Below, piece by piece: positions 1-10,754 of a stretch of DNA of 64,000 nucleotides. Both the position numbers and the translations under genes were made by a program. Position 1 is the first letter of the stretch; every line of letters starts with the position of its first letter. Origin of the DNA: Streptomyces violaceusniger Tu 4113 (GTDB taxonomy: Bacteria; Actinomycetota; Actinomycetes; Streptomycetales; Streptomycetaceae); NCBI RefSeq assembly GCF_000147815.2, contig NC_015957.1, positions 6,882,001 to 6,946,000 on the forward strand, written 5' to 3'. A model generated the notes under the pieces. It made no database searches and was not told the origin of the DNA. It saw only the letters and a list, made by a program, of their open reading frames with translations.

Positions 1-121
1 GACGGGCGCCCGCGCAACGGCCCGTTAGTCCAACACCCCCGCGCACTTGTCCATGGGCGCCCGCCCCGCCGCCGTCCCAAGGTGGAGCACCATTCTCACC
101 AGCTAGGGAGGAGCCGGCGCG

Positions 122-3100
122 TTGACCTACGCAGAGGACGGGCGGCCGAGGGAGGGATGGCCCGGCCGCAGAGCGGTCGTGGCCACCGCCACACTGGCCG
201 GAATCGGAACGGCCATCGGCACGGGCGGTGGCACCGCGCACGCCCGTGACACGGCACCCGGCCGTGCCGCCGCACACGCCCGCGCCACCGAGCGCACGCT
301 GCGGTCGAAGCGGCTGGAGGTCCGGGTGGACCTGGAGTTCCCGCGCATCGTCGCGTACTTCGACCGCGAGACCGGCGCGGTGCTGCACGGACAGCGGGAG
401 CCGGTCCGTTCGGTGCTCATCGACGGCGTCGAACGCACCCCGCGCACCACCGCCGTCACCAGCGGCCCGGACCACATCAGCTACACCCTCGCCTTCGGCG
501 CGACCACGGCCACCTCGGGGGCGGACACCCCCGGCACGGACACCGCCAACGCATCCGCCTCCGGTGCGGACGCCGAGATCGACATCCGGATCCGGGTCAG
601 CGAATGGCAGGTCGACTGGCGGGTCACCCGGATCGCCGACACCGACGCGCTGCGCGTGGGCACCCTGCGCATCCCGGGGCTGGCGTTCCTCAGCGTCCGC
701 GCCGACCAGCCGGGCGCCACCCTGCTGGCCGCCCGGATCGACCTCGACCAGGCCAAAAGCGGTGACACCGCCGTCCGGCCCACGGCCGACACCCCCACCG
801 ACGGCGCACCCATCGGCTGCGCCTACGCCGTCGTCAGCACCGACCGGCTCGGGGCCGCCGTCGAGACCAACACGGTCTGGGACAAGCCCTCCTCCGCCGC
901 GGGCACCACCTGGGACAACGGACGGCTGTGGCGGCAGACCGTACGGGAGGACGGCCAGATCACCGCCCGGCTCACCTGCGGTGAGTGGACCCACCGGGCC
1001 GCCACCGCGGCCGTCGGCGCCACCGAACCGCTGCCCTGGGCCACCGTGGTCCTCACCCGGGACCGCAACGGCGACGGCGTGGTCGACTGGCAGGACGCCG
1101 CCATCGCCTTCCGCGACATCATGGTCAACCCGCTCGGCGCCGACGAACAGCATCTGCGGGTCGTCCCGCACATCCCGTTCAACTTCGCCAGCCAGGCCAC
1201 CAACCCCTTCCTCGACACCCCTCGACAACGTCAAGCGGATCGCGCTGGCCACCGACGGACTGCGGCAGTACACCCTGCTCAAGGGCTACCAGTCGGAAGG
1301 CCATGACTCCGCCCACCCCGACTACGCGGGCAACTACAACACCCGCGCCGGTGGCCTGGCCGACCTCAACACCCTGCTGCGCTCCGGGCGCCACTGGAAC
1401 AGCGACTTCGCGGTGCACGTCAACGCCACCGAGTCCTATCCGGTGGCCAACGCCTTCTCCGAGACACTGGTCGACAGATACGACAAGCAGTGGGACTGGC
1501 TGGACCAGTCCTACCGCATCGACCCCCGCCGCGACCTGGTCTCCGGCGAGATCATCCGGCGCTTCCAGGATCTGCGGAACGACACCGACCCGGCCCTCGC
1601 CGCGCTCTACATCGACGTCTTCCGCGAGTCCGGCTGGAACTCCGACCGGCTCCAGCGGGCCCTGCGCGACCAGGGCTGGCGCCTGACCACCGAATGGGGC
1701 CACGGGCTGGAGCGCTCCTCGCTGTGGTCGCACTGGGCCACCGAGACCGACTACGGCCCGGACACCTCGCGCGGTATCAACTCCCGGCTCCTCCGCTTCA
1801 TCCGCAACCACCAGAAGGACGTCTTCGCCGACAAGTGGCCCACCCTGCTGGGCATCCCCCGGATGGGCAACTTCGAGGGCTGGACCGGCAAAACCGACTG
1901 GACCGCCTTCTACCGGCTCATCTGGACCCACAGCCTGCCCGCCAAATACCTCCAGGCGCACCCCATCCGCACCTGGGACGACCACGAGATCACCTTCGAG
2001 GGGCCCGGCCACACCTCGGTCACCGACACCGGGGGCGTCCGCCGCATCACCACCGACGAGCGGCTGGTCTACGACGGCGGCGGCTATCTGCTGCCCTGGG
2101 AGCCGCGCGAGGCCACCGACCCGGCCAAGCTCTACCACTACAACCCGGCGGGTGGCACCAGCCGTTGGCGGCTGCCGCGCGGCTGGTCGGGGCAGCGGTC
2201 CGTGGTGCTGTACCGCCTCACCGACCAGGGGCGCGCCGAGCCGGTCACCCTGCCGGTGCGCGACGGCCACGTCAGCATCACCGCCGACCCCGACGCCCCG
2301 TACGTGGTGCTGCGCTCCCGGGCCCGTGCCCAGGAGGCCCCCGGCTGGGGCGAGGGCACCCCGCTGTACGACCCCGGTTTCCACTCCGGATCGCTGCGCG
2401 GGTGGCAGACCACCGGCCCGGCCACCGTCGAACGCAGCACGCTCGGCGACTACGAGCTGGTCTTCGGCGAGGGCGCGGCCGCCACCGTCGGCCAGCGACT
2501 CGACCGGCTGGCCCCCGGCGGCTATGTGGCCTCCGTACAGGTGGAAGTGGGCGCGAAGGCCGGTGAGCGGCGGCGGGCCGCGCTGCGGGTGCACACCGCC
2601 GACGGCGTCACCGCGGAGAACTGGACCGAGACCTCGACCGCCGTCAACCACCTGGCCGCCGACCGCAAACACGGCACCCGTTTCCAGCGGATGTTCACCT
2701 CCTTCACCGTCCCCGACGGCGGCGGGCCGGTCACCCTCACCCTGGCGGTGGCCGAGGGCAGCGCCCGGGTCCGCTTCGACCGGCTGCGAGTGGTGCGGGC
2801 CCGGCGCACGACGAAGCCGGGCACCCTGGTGTACGAGGACTTCGAGCGGGTGCCACAGGGCTGGGGCCCGTTCGTCAAGGGCGACGCGGGCGGGGTGACC
2901 GACCCCCGCACCCATATCGCCCAGCGGCACGCCCCGTTCACCCAGGCCGGATGGAACGGCAAGGTGATCGACGATGTGCTCGAAGGCGGCCAGTCCCTCA
3001 AGTCACGCGGCGAGAACGCGGGCCTCGTCTACCGCACCGTGCCGCACACCGCCCGCTTCCGCCCGGGGCGGCGCTACCGGGTGAGCCTGACGTACGCCAA

Positions 3101-3320
3101 CGAGGCGGCCGGTCAGTACGCCTGGATCACGGCCGTGGACGAACCCGAACCGCGCGAGCTTCAGCGCACCCCCCTGCCCGCCGCCACCGGGCGGGCCACC
3201 CACAGCTACACCGTCACCGCGCCCGCGGACGGCGAGATGTGGGTGGGGCTGCGCAAGACCGGTGACAGCGGAACCGCGGAGTTCACACTCGACTCCTTCA
3301 CCGTGGAGGAACTGGACTGA
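122..3320 (+). pseudogene. GH101 endo-alpha-N-acetylgalactosaminidase, single frameshift
   Basis: This family releases Gal-beta-1,3-GalNAc from mucin-type O-glycans. The TTG start at 122 follows GGGAGGAG. The N-terminus has a Tat-like signal: PGRR at residues 14-17, a hydrophobic stretch, then an Ala-rich cleavage region. The first frame runs to ATNPFLDT near 1217 and homology resumes in the next frame as LDNVKRIALATDGL. An extra C in the C run at 1218-1221 explains the switch; removing it gives one protein of about 1,066 residues. The catalytic barrel shows YIDVF (likely nucleophile Asp) and TTEWGHG (likely acid/base Glu), followed by beta-sandwich domains. The AraC regulator just downstream may control it. 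Either a genuine pseudogene or a base-call error; the family call is firm from motif recall, not a search. Confidence 0.85.
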
Positions 3321-3485
3321 CACGGCGGAGGGAGCGGGGCAGCACGAAGACATCCACAGCCCGGCTCCCTCCGCCACCCCCACCTCTGGTAAGCCTCCGC
3401 CAGGACCCCCCTCCCCTTGGCGGCCAGGCAGTCCGTGGACAAAGATCGGCGAGTGATGGGAGCAGCCGACCGGAGGGGACCGCGG

Positions 3486-4400
3486 ATGTATCACACCTGG
3501 ATGCGGTACTTCACGCCCAGCCCGGCCCATCACCGCCTCGGCCTGGTGTGTCTGGGCGTCGGCCTCCAGCACGGCGCCCTGCCCGTCGTCGGCCCGCGCG
3601 TCCTGGACCACCATGTGGCGGTGGTCATCAGCGCGGGCCGCGGATGGTTCCGCGGCGCGGACGGCCGCCGCCGCACCGTCACCGCGCCCGCGCTGCTCTG
3701 GCTCACCCCCGGTGTCACCCACCACTACGCCCCGGACCCGGACACCGGATGGGACGAGGCGTTCGTCGACTTCACAGGACCGGCCACCGCCGCCTACGCC
3801 GACCTGGGCTATCTCGACGCGGACGGCCCCGTGGTCGCACTCACCGACACCGCCACCGCCCGTACGGCCATCGGCCGGATCGCCCGCGCCGCGCGCCAGG
3901 GCAACCCGTTCCTGGAGGTCGAGACCGCAGCCGCCGTCCATGAACTCCTCGTCGCCCTCCGCCGCGCCCGCGCCGACACCGGCGCCGACGGGCATCCGGT
4001 GCTCCAGGCCCTGGCCCGGGACGCCTTCCAGCCGCTCTCGGTGACCGAACACGCCGCCCGGCACGGCATGACACCGGCCGAACTGCGCACCGCGGTACGC
4101 CGCGGCGCGGGGTGCAGCCCCAAGGACTACCTCCTCGGAATCCGGCTGGGCCGCGCCAAGGAACTCCTCGTCGGCACCGAACTGCCGGTGGCCGCCATCG
4201 CCCGCCGCGTCGGCTACGACGATCCGGCCTACTTCAGCAGACTGTTCGCCCGCCGAGTGGGCACGGCACCGGTCCACTTCCGCGAGCAGCAGTGCCGCTC
4301 GGTCCCCGGCGGCTTCACCGACCGCGTCCCCGACCCCAGCCGCCCACCGACGATTCCGCCCTCCGCACCGGCGGACGACGGTCGGCGCGGCGGCGGATGA
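3486..4400 (+). CDS. AraC family transcriptional regulator
   Basis: A 304-residue activator-type regulator. The ATG at 3486 has GGAGGGG at 3472-3478, which decides against the upstream in-frame ATG. The N-terminal half is a cupin-like sugar-binding domain with LWLTPGVTHHY typical of the AraC arm. The C-terminal part, roughly residues 180-285, has the two helix-turn-helices, the second marked by IARRVGYDDPAYFSRLF. It lies 165 bp after the GH101 gene on the same strand and is the likely regulator of that glycan-degrading gene; this is inferred from position only. The C-terminal tail after about residue 285 is Pro-rich and unconserved. Confidence 0.88.
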   Translation: MYHTWMRYFTPSPAHHRLGLVCLGVGLQHGALPVVGPRVLDHHVAVVISAGRGWFRGADGRRRTVTAPALLWLTPGVTHHYAPDPDTGWDEAFVDFTGPATAAYADLGYLDADGPVVALTDTATARTAIGRIARAARQGNPFLEVETAAAVHELLVALRRARADTGADGHPVLQALARDAFQPLSVTEHAARHGMTPAELRTAVRRGAGCSPKDYLLGIRLGRAKELLVGTELPVAAIARRVGYDDPAYFSRLFARRVGTAPVHFREQQCRSVPGGFTDRVPDPSRPPTIPPSAPADDGRRGGG

Positions 4401-4546
4401 CCGGACGCGCGTCTTGGGCCGGCCGGACGGCTGCGGGGGCGGCTTCCGCCATTGGGGGGACGGTGGGCCGCGAGTGCCCTGCCAAAGGGGCACCATGCAT
4501 GCGAAGCCGGTCATATCCGGCGGCAGATTCCCAGCAAGGAGTTCCC

Positions 4547-4756
4547 ATGCGTATCCGGACCGCCCTGTCCACGCTCGCCCTCACCGCCGCGTCCCTCGCC
4601 GTCGGCGCGGGCGGCGCCATCGCGGACGACGCGCCCGATGTCACCGTCAACAACTCCAGCAGCACGGCCTTCCCCGGCGTGTGCGCCAGCAACCAGTTCT
4701 CCTTCGTCACCGTGCCGGTCAATCTGGCGGGCGGGTCGGACTCCGGCGCGTGCTGA
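4547..4756 (+). CDS. small secreted protein (69 aa), unknown function
   Basis: The ATG at 4547 follows AAGGAG at 4536-4541. The product begins with a classical signal peptide (MRIRTALSTLALTAASLAVG) ending at about Ala-25, leaving a mature part of roughly 44 residues that starts DDAPDVTVNN. It has two cysteines, one mid-chain (GVCAS) and one as the last residue (SGAC), and is otherwise rich in Ser, Val and Asn. It looks like the short exported hypothetical proteins common in Streptomyces. It lacks the chaplin pattern well enough that I do not call it a chaplin. Terminal Cys just before the stop could mean a shortened C-terminus. Confidence 0.7.
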   Translation: MRIRTALSTLALTAASLAVGAGGAIADDAPDVTVNNSSSTAFPGVCASNQFSFVTVPVNLAGGSDSGAC

Positions 4757-4784
4757 CCCCCTGAACTCGCTGATGGACGGGGTG

Positions 4785-4816
4785 CGGCCGGTGCACGGCC
4801 CGGGCGGCACCGGCCG
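4785..4816 (+). terminator. intergenic hairpin, likely terminator
   Basis: CGGCCGGTGC at 4785-4794 pairs perfectly with GCACCGGCCG at 4807-4816 across a 12-nt loop, 28 bp after the small secreted-protein gene and ahead of the riboswitch. There is no U-tract, as usual in GC-rich actinobacteria. Confidence 0.6.
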
Positions 4817-4900
4817 TACCCTCGGCCATCGCGTGTTCCCATTCACCGTCCCGAATTCCGGACCGCCCCCTGCACACCGCCGGACGGCCCCGTAGGCTGG

Positions 4901-5103
4901 CCGGTGTAGTTGGTTCGCCCCGTCCGCCAGGCGGGATGCGTCGTAAGAGGGAACCCGGTGGGAATCCGGGACTGCCCCGCAGCGGTGAGCGGGAACGACC
5001 GCCGTCATACGCACTGGGTCCGGTGAGCGGGCCTGGGAAGCGACGGCCACTAGGTGTCCTCCCCCAGGAGGACGCGCCCGTGAGTCCGAAGACCTGCCAT
5101 CTG
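4901..5103 (+). promoter_or_regulatory. cobalamin (B12) riboswitch upstream of metE
   Basis: The conserved core elements appear in order: GGGAACCCGGTGGGAATCCG near 4950-4969, then ACTGCCCCGCAGCGGTGAGC, GCCTGGGAAGCGACGGCC, and the B12 box GTGAGTCCGAAGACCTGCC near 5080-5098. The element ends about 180 nt before the metE GTG. In this family adenosylcobalamin binding lowers downstream expression, so metE should be on when B12 is scarce. A matching element on the opposite strand at about 57.7-57.9 kb precedes a B12-type ABC transporter. Confidence 0.95.
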
Positions 5104-5279
5104 CCCGCGTACGGACGACTCGTGCGCGGACATCTCGGTGACCTCGAGGGCGGGTCGGCGTACATACCGGGCAGGTCGCCACGCTTTTGCCGCGCGAGGC
5201 CGAAAGCCCGGTACGTCACCCTTCGCGCTCTCCTCCCGTCGCCGGGATCTCAGGGATTCATCTCGCGAAGGAGATCTCC

Positions 5280-7598
5280 GTGACACCGAAGTCCGCAGCC
5301 GCGGCAGCACGGGCCACCGTGTACGGCTACCCCCGCCAGGGCCCGAACCGGGAACTGAAGAAGGCGATCGAGGGCTACTGGAAGGGCCGCGTCACCGCCG
5401 ACGCGCTCAGGGCCACCGCCGCCGAACTGCGCAGCACCACCTGGCGGCAGTTGGCCGGGGCGGGTATCGACGAAGTTCCCACGGGTGACTTCTCGTACTA
5501 CGACCACGTGCTGGACACCACCGTCATGGTCGGCGCGATCCCCGACCGCCACCGGGACGCCGTCGCCGCCGACCCGCTCGACGGCTACTTCGCGATGGCG
5601 CGGGGCACAAAGGACGTCGCGCCGCTGGAGATGACCAAGTGGTTCGACACCAACTACCACTACCTGGTTCCGGAGCTGGGTCCGGACACGGTGTTCGCGG
5701 CCGACTCCGCCAAGCCGGTCGCGGAGCTGACGGAAGCCCTCGGCCTCGGTCTGGCGGCGCGGCCGGTCCTGGTCGGGCCCGTCACCTACCTCCTGCTCGC
5801 CAAGCCCGCCCCGGGCGCACCCGCGGACTTCGAGCCGCTCACCCTCCTGGACCGTCTGCTTCCGGTGTACGCCGAGGTGCTGGCCGATCTGCGGGCGGCC
5901 GGTGCCGAGTGGGTGCAGCTCGATGAGCCCGCCCTGGTCCAGGACCGCACGCCGGCCGAGCTGAACGCCGCCACCCGCGCCTACCGCGATCTCGGCGCCC
6001 TCACCGACCGCCCGAAGCTGCTGATCGCCTCGTACTTCGACCGCCTCGGCGAGGCCCTGCCCGTGCTGGCCAAGGCCCCGGTCGAGGGGCTGGCGCTGGA
6101 CTTCACGGAGGCCGCCGCCGCGAATCTGGACGCGCTGGCCGCCGTCGGCGGGCTGCCCCGCAAGCGGCTGATCGCCGGTGTCGTGGCCGGCCGCAACATC
6201 TGGGTCAACGATCTGGAGAAGTCCCTGGCCAGGCTCGGCACCCTGCTGGGGCTGGCCGACCGGGTCGATGTGGCCGCCTCCTGCTCGCTGCTGCATGTCC
6301 CCCTCGACGCGGCGGCCGAGCGGGACATCGAACCGCAGATCCTGCGCTGGCTGGCCTTCGCCCGGCAGAAGACCACGGAGATCGTCACCCTCGCCAAGGG
6401 CCTGGCCCGCGGCACCGACACGATCCCCGCCGAACTGGCCGCGAACCGGGCCGCCCTCGCCTCCCGCGCCAACTCCCCCATCACCCGCGACCCGGCCGTC
6501 CGCGCCCGCACCGGCGCGGTCACCGAGGCCGACGCCCGCCGCTCCCAGCCGTACGCCGAGCGCGCCGCGGCCCAGCGCGCCCACCTCCGCCTGCCGCTGC
6601 TGCCGACCACCACCATCGGCTCCTTCCCGCAGACCGGCGAACTGCGCGCCGCCCGCGCCGACCTGCGCGGGGGCCGGATCGACACGGCCGGGTACGAGGA
6701 GCACATCAAGGCCGAGATCCAGGAGGTGATCTCGTTCCAGGAGAAGACCGGCCTGGATGTGCTGGTGCACGGCGAGGCCGAGCGCAACGACATGGTCCAG
6801 TACTTCGCCGAGCAGCTCACCGGCTATCTCGCCACGCAGCACGGCTGGGTGCAGTCCTACGGCACCCGCTACGTCCGCCCGCCGATCCTGGCCGGTGACA
6901 TCTCGCGCCCCGAGCCGATGACGGTGCGCTGGACGGCCTACGCCCAGTCCCTCACCGACCGCCCGGTCAAGGGCATGCTCACGGGCCCGGTCACCATGCT
7001 CGCCTGGTCCTTCGTCCGCGACGACCAGCCCCTCGGCGACACCGCCCGTCAGGTCGCCCTCGCCCTGCGCGACGAGGTGGGCGACCTGGAGGCGGCCGGG
7101 ACCTCGGTCATCCAGGTGGACGAACCCGCCCTGCGCGAGACCCTTCCGCTGCGCGCCGAGGACCGGCCCGCCTATCTGTCCTGGGCGACCGAGGCCTTCC
7201 GCCTCACCACGGGTGGCGTACGGCCCGGCACCCAGATCCACACCCATATGTGCTACGCCGAGTTCGGCGACATCGTCCAGGCGATCGACGACCTCGACGC
7301 CGATGTCATCAGCCTGGAGGCGGCCCGCTCCCATATGCAGGTGGCCCGCGAGCTCGCCGCCCATGGCTATCCGCGCGAGGCCGGGCCCGGTGTGTACGAC
7401 ATCCATTCCCCGCGTGTGCCCGGCGCGCTGGAGGCGGCCGAGCTGCTGCGCACCGGCCTGAAGGCCATCCCCGCCGAGCGGCTGTGGGTCAACCCCGACT
7501 GCGGCCTGAAGACCCGCGGCTGGCCCGAGACCCGCTCCTCACTGCGGAACCTGGTCGCGGCGGCCCGTACGGTCCGCGGCGAGCTGCCCGCGTCCTGA
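5280..7598 (+). CDS. metE: cobalamin-independent methionine synthase
   Basis: Transfers the methyl group of 5-methyltetrahydropteroyl-polyglutamate to homocysteine, the last step of methionine synthesis, in the cytosol. The GTG at 5280 has GAAGGAG just upstream; the product is 772 residues, normal for MetE. The N-terminal folate-side domain opens with [18 protein letters not shown]. The C-terminal catalytic barrel carries the zinc/homocysteine ligands: His and Cys in [10 protein letters not shown] (about 655), Glu in SLEAARS (about 680) and Cys in NPDCGLKTR (740). [10 protein letters not shown] marks the start of the second barrel. A cobalamin riboswitch lies upstream, so it is expected to act when the B12-dependent MetH cannot. 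Confidence 0.97.
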   Translation: MTPKSAAAAARATVYGYPRQGPNRELKKAIEGYWKGRVTADALRATAAELRSTTWRQLAGAGIDEVPTGDFSYYDHVLDTTVMVGAIPDRHRDAVAADPLDGYFAMARGTKDVAPLEMTKWFDTNYHYLVPELGPDTVFAADSAKPVAELTEALGLGLAARPVLVGPVTYLLLAKPAPGAPADFEPLTLLDRLLPVYAEVLADLRAAGAEWVQLDEPALVQDRTPAELNAATRAYRDLGALTDRPKLLIASYFDRLGEALPVLAKAPVEGLALDFTEAAAANLDALAAVGGLPRKRLIAGVVAGRNIWVNDLEKSLARLGTLLGLADRVDVAASCSLLHVPLDAAAERDIEPQILRWLAFARQKTTEIVTLAKGLARGTDTIPAELAANRAALASRANSPITRDPAVRARTGAVTEADARRSQPYAERAAAQRAHLRLPLLPTTTIGSFPQTGELRAARADLRGGRIDTAGYEEHIKAEIQEVISFQEKTGLDVLVHGEAERNDMVQYFAEQLTGYLATQHGWVQSYGTRYVRPPILAGDISRPEPMTVRWTAYAQSLTDRPVKGMLTGPVTMLAWSFVRDDQPLGDTARQVALALRDEVGDLEAAGTSVIQVDEPALRETLPLRAEDRPAYLSWATEAFRLTTGGVRPGTQIHTHMCYAEFGDIVQAIDDLDADVISLEAARSHMQVARELAAHGYPREAGPGVYDIHSPRVPGALEAAELLRTGLKAIPAERLWVNPDCGLKTRGWPETRSSLRNLVAAARTVRGELPAS

Positions 7599-7611
7599 CC
7601 CGGACGACCGG

Positions 7612-7647
7612 CCGGGGCCGGAGTGCCACGTCGCGCTCCGGCCCCGG
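7612..7647 (+). terminator. rho-independent-type hairpin after metE
   Basis: CCGGGGCCGGAG at 7612-7623 and CTCCGGCCCCGG at 7636-7647 form a perfect 12-bp stem with a 12-nt loop, starting 13 bp past the metE stop and before the convergent AraC gene. Confidence 0.75.
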
Positions 7648-7680
7648 TGCCGAATGCCGAATGCCCGACGCCGGACGTGG

Positions 7681-8628
7681 TCAGGCGGCTGTCGCGCCGG
7701 ACAGGGGACGCCGACGGTGCGCCTCGTCCTTCCGCCAGGCCCCGGGCGTGACGCCTTCCCTGGCCGAAAAGGCGCGGCTCAACGCGCTCCCGGTGTCGTA
7801 GCCGACCCTGACCGCGATCTCCTGGACACTCAGCGGCGTCTCCCGGAGCAGCACCTTCACCCGGTACATGCGCCATGAGGTGAGGTAGCCCAGCGGGGTG
7901 TCCCCCGTTTTCTCCTTGAACGAGGCGGCGAACGCCGAGCGTGACATCCCCGCCTTGCGGGCGAGTTCGTCGACCGTCCAGGGATGGGCCAGGTCCGTGT
8001 GCAACTCCCGCATGGCGACGGCCAGTCGGGGGTCTCGCAGTGCGGCGATCCAGCCGACGGTGCCGCCCCCGACATCGGCGCAACAGGTCCGTAGTGCCTG
8101 GACGAAGAGCACGTCGGACAGCCGGCTCATGATGAAGCCACCACCGAGCCCGCCTGCCGCGCTCTCCCTCGCGATGAGGTCGAACGTGGTGCGCAGGAGG
8201 TGGCCGGCGGTGTGGTCCAGGTTCAGCCGGAACAACGGCGGCAGCAGCGCGAAGAGCGGTTCGGCCGCCACGGCGTCGAAGGCGAACCGGCTGGACACGA
8301 TCTGCGTCAGCTCACCGTCACCCCCGACCCGCGCCGCGTTGCCGGGAGCCTGGGAGACCAGTCCGTCGCAGTCGACGACCTCGCTGCCCGTGGTGTCCTG
8401 AAGGGTGAATCTCACGCCCGCGCGGACCAGGAAGCAGTCGTTCGCCTCCAGCCGCTGCGGCCCGGCGAGCGTGTCCGCGACGAGCCGGCACGAACCACTG
8501 GAGATCAGGACAAGCCGGGCGAGGTCCCGGGGAGGGAACGAGATGCCCCACGGCGCATGGGCGTCCACCCGCACATACCGCGCGTCCTCGATCTTCATCG
8601 TGGCGAGAAGGTCGTCAATGGGATCCAT
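7681..8628 (-). CDS. AraC family regulator (cupin_6 type)
   Basis: A 315-residue regulator. The ATG at 8628 is preceded on its strand by AGGAGGGTGG, which favours it over a longer upstream start that would run into the divergent promoter. Residues 1-190 form a cupin-type effector domain ([15 protein letters not shown]). The C-terminal third has two helix-turn-helices ([21 protein letters not shown] and [21 protein letters not shown]). It is divergent from the reductase at 8733, with 104 bp between starts, and probably controls it; AraC/MDR pairs of this kind are common. The inducer is unknown. Confidence 0.9.
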   Translation of the reverse strand: MDPIDDLLATMKIEDARYVRVDAHAPWGISFPPRDLARLVLISSGSCRLVADTLAGPQRLEANDCFLVRAGVRFTLQDTTGSEVVDCDGLVSQAPGNAARVGGDGELTQIVSSRFAFDAVAAEPLFALLPPLFRLNLDHTAGHLLRTTFDLIARESAAGGLGGGFIMSRLSDVLFVQALRTCCADVGGGTVGWIAALRDPRLAVAMRELHTDLAHPWTVDELARKAGMSRSAFAASFKEKTGDTPLGYLTSWRMYRVKVLLRETPLSVQEIAVRVGYDTGSALSRAFSAREGVTPGAWRKDEAHRRRPLSGATAA

Positions 8629-8638
8629 CTCCACCCTC

Positions 8639-8686
8639 CTGGACGATCTGCGCCAAACCGTGGACGCCAGGATACATATCGTCCAG
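8639..8686. promoter_or_regulatory. inverted repeat in AraC/reductase divergent promoter
   Basis: CTGGACGAT at 8639-8647 is the exact reverse complement of ATCGTCCAG at 8678-8686, separated by 30 bp, in the 104-bp gap between the divergent starts at 8628 and 8733. It is a plausible operator pair for the adjacent AraC regulator. Placement and symmetry are seen; binding is inferred. Confidence 0.45.
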
Positions 8687-8732
8687 CCGGGCCGCCCTAT
8701 CGTGGAGGTGATCCAAGAACAAAGGAGGGGAA

Positions 8733-9716
8733 ATGAGAACATTCCAGGTAGAGGCGGGCAGCGGCCCGGTCGCCCCGGCCACGCGTCCGGTGCCGACTCC
8801 GTCGGCGGGCGAAGTGCTCGTCCGCGTGAAAGCCAGCTCCATCAACGCGCGCGACCTGCTCATCGTCTCCGGCCGGTATTCCATCGAGGTGCCGCCGGGG
8901 CGCATCCCGCTCTCCGACGGCGCGGGGGTCGTGGAGGCGGTCGGGGACGGGGTTTCGCGGTTCCGGGTGGGGGATCGCGTCGTGAGCACCTTCCATCCGA
9001 CCTGGCTGTACGGTCGGTTCCCCGAGTGGGGGGAGTTGCACGGGACGCAGCGCGATGGATGGCTCACCGAATACATCGCCCTCGACGAGCAGAGCCTGGT
9101 CGCCGTGCCGGACCATCTGTCCTTCGAGGAAGCGGCCACGCTTCCGTGTGCCGCGCTCACCGCATGGTCGGCGGTGAGCGGAGTCGGCCCGGGCGACGCG
9201 CTCCTGGTCCAGGGCTCGGGCGGGGTGTCGGTCTTCGCGTTGCAGTTCGCCCGCCTGGCGGGCGCACGCGTGCTCGCCACGACATCCAGCGATGAAAAGG
9301 CCCGACGGCTCGGCACGCTCGGCGCGTCCGATGTCGTCAACTACGTCAGCACACCGGAGTGGGGCGCACGGGTACAGGCGCTCACCGGCGGCGGCGCCGA
9401 CCGCGTCGTCGAGATCGGCGGCGCCGGAACGCTCACTCAGTCCATCGACGCCGTCGCCCACGGCGGGCAGATCGCCCTCGTCGGCAATCTCGCGTCGGGC
9501 AGCGGGATGGATGTGACGCGATTCTTCCGCCGCGCCGCCACGCTCAGGTCGATCAGCGTCGGCAGCCGGAGCGACTTCGAGCGGATGAACAAGGTCATCG
9601 GCCGGCACGGGCTGCGGCCCGTCATCGACCGTGTCGTCCCGTTCGACCAGGCGCCGGAGGCGTTCGCCCACTTCGAGAAGGGGCCACGCTTCGGCAAGGT
9701 CGTCATCAGCCACTGA
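8733..9716 (+). CDS. NAD(P)-dependent alcohol dehydrogenase / quinone oxidoreductase (MDR)
   Basis: A 327-residue medium-chain reductase starting at the ATG after AAAGGAGGGG. The N-terminal GroES-like fold covers about 1-125 (GEVLVRVKASSINARDLL). A Rossmann domain follows with the nucleotide loop VQGSGGVSVFALQFA near residue 158. The Cys-His-Glu zinc pattern of true zinc alcohol dehydrogenases is not evident: the usual Cys-His position is replaced by NARDL, as in quinone-reductase-like members. So a zinc-free NADPH-dependent reduction of a quinone, enone or similar electrophile is more likely. It is divergent from its probable regulator at 7681-8628. Confidence 0.85.
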   Translation: MRTFQVEAGSGPVAPATRPVPTPSAGEVLVRVKASSINARDLLIVSGRYSIEVPPGRIPLSDGAGVVEAVGDGVSRFRVGDRVVSTFHPTWLYGRFPEWGELHGTQRDGWLTEYIALDEQSLVAVPDHLSFEEAATLPCAALTAWSAVSGVGPGDALLVQGSGGVSVFALQFARLAGARVLATTSSDEKARRLGTLGASDVVNYVSTPEWGARVQALTGGGADRVVEIGGAGTLTQSIDAVAHGGQIALVGNLASGSGMDVTRFFRRAATLRSISVGSRSDFERMNKVIGRHGLRPVIDRVVPFDQAPEAFAHFEKGPRFGKVVISH

Positions 9717-9852
9717 CCGCCTGCGGCCGCTGAACACGTACGGCCACAAAGGCGCGGGTCACGGGCGCGGAACGGTGGTGCGGGCGCCGGTGACGCGAAG
9801 GCGGTCGAGCTTGCCCGCGTCGCTGCTTCCGGTCGCCGCCGTGTAGGTGACC

Positions 9853-10709
9853 ATGCGCCGGTCGCCCCATGCGCACCTCGTCCTCGTGGCCCGTGCGTCC
9901 TCCGGCGCCCGGCTCGCCGAGGAACTCGCCATGGGCGGGCACACGGTCTCGCACGTCCCGGCGGACCTCGCCTCGCTGTGGAGTGTCCGCTCCGCCGCCG
10001 TCGAGATCCGTGACCGGCCGGAGCGCGGTGATCTGCCACCGCTGGGCGGGTTCGTGGGCAACGCGGGCATGCAGTACACCAACGCGCTGACCGAGTCCCC
10101 CGAGAGGGTCGAGGCCACCTTCGCCATCAACGTGCTCGCCAACCACCTCTTCGTCCGGCTGCTCCAGGACCACTTCGCCGCTCCCGCCCGGATCGTGATC
10201 ACCGTCAGCGACACCCACTTCGGCGACCTCAAGCACAACCTGGGCATGGTGCCCGGCCCTGGCTGGCAGTCCCCCGACGTCCTCGCCGATCCGGGCGCCT
10301 TCCCCGGGCCGGGCGGTACGGCCGGTGGCCGCACCGCGTACTCGACGAGCAAGCTGGCCGCGATCCACCTCGTGCACGAGTACGCGCGCCGGCTTCCGGC
10401 CGGGATCGACGCCATCGCCTACAACCCGGGCTTCGTCCCCGGCACCGGCCTCGCCCGCAACGCGGGTCCCGTCTCCCGGTTCGCCATGCGGCGCGTCCTG
10501 CCGGTGATGACCCTCACGCCGTTCGCCACCGGCCGGGCCACCGCGGGCCGCCACCTCGCCGATGTCGTCCTGGCACGACCGCCGCGCCGACCGGCTCCTA
10601 CGTGGACCGCGCCCGGGTGGCACGGTCGTCGCAGGAGTCCTACGACCCGCTGCGCGAGCGCGACCTCTGGGACGCCGTCGAACGGTGCACCGTGGCGCAC
10701 GCGGCCTGA
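9853..10709 (+). pseudogene. short-chain dehydrogenase remnant, 5'-truncated and frameshifted
   Basis: The readable part begins at RRSPHAHLVLVAR, which in this SDR group normally follows a TGxxxGIG cofactor loop and its helix. That loop is absent, so the first 20 or so residues are lost. The core is recognisable: NAG motif at GFVGNAGMQ and the YxxxK pair in AYSTSKLAAIHL. Near 10576-10578 one base is missing (CG before ACC GCC). The original frame turns to nonsense, while the next frame gives the expected tail GSYVDRARVARSSQESYDPL and ends at the TGA at 10707-10709. DNA just left of 9850 reads differently, as if another gene's end had been joined here. Confidence 0.8.
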
Positions 10710-10754
10710 CCACTGGACGTATGGGCATTCCGCGGAAACCGGGTCCCGACCGGA

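Noticed and set aside
1179..2930. 583-residue minus-strand open frame opposite the GH101 gene
   Set aside because: Shadow of the coding strand: Val/Gly/Ala-rich, no known motifs; the plus strand carries clear GH101 similarity.
4547..4756. Chaplin candidate
   Set aside because: The size and signal peptide fit, but the paired-Cys, Gly/Asn-rich chaplin core is not there.
9759..10415. Long minus-strand open frame across the SDR remnant and its upstream DNA
   Set aside because: Most of it is the antisense of the SDR remnant; only the last 30 or so residues left of 9850 look independent, and they are too short to assign.
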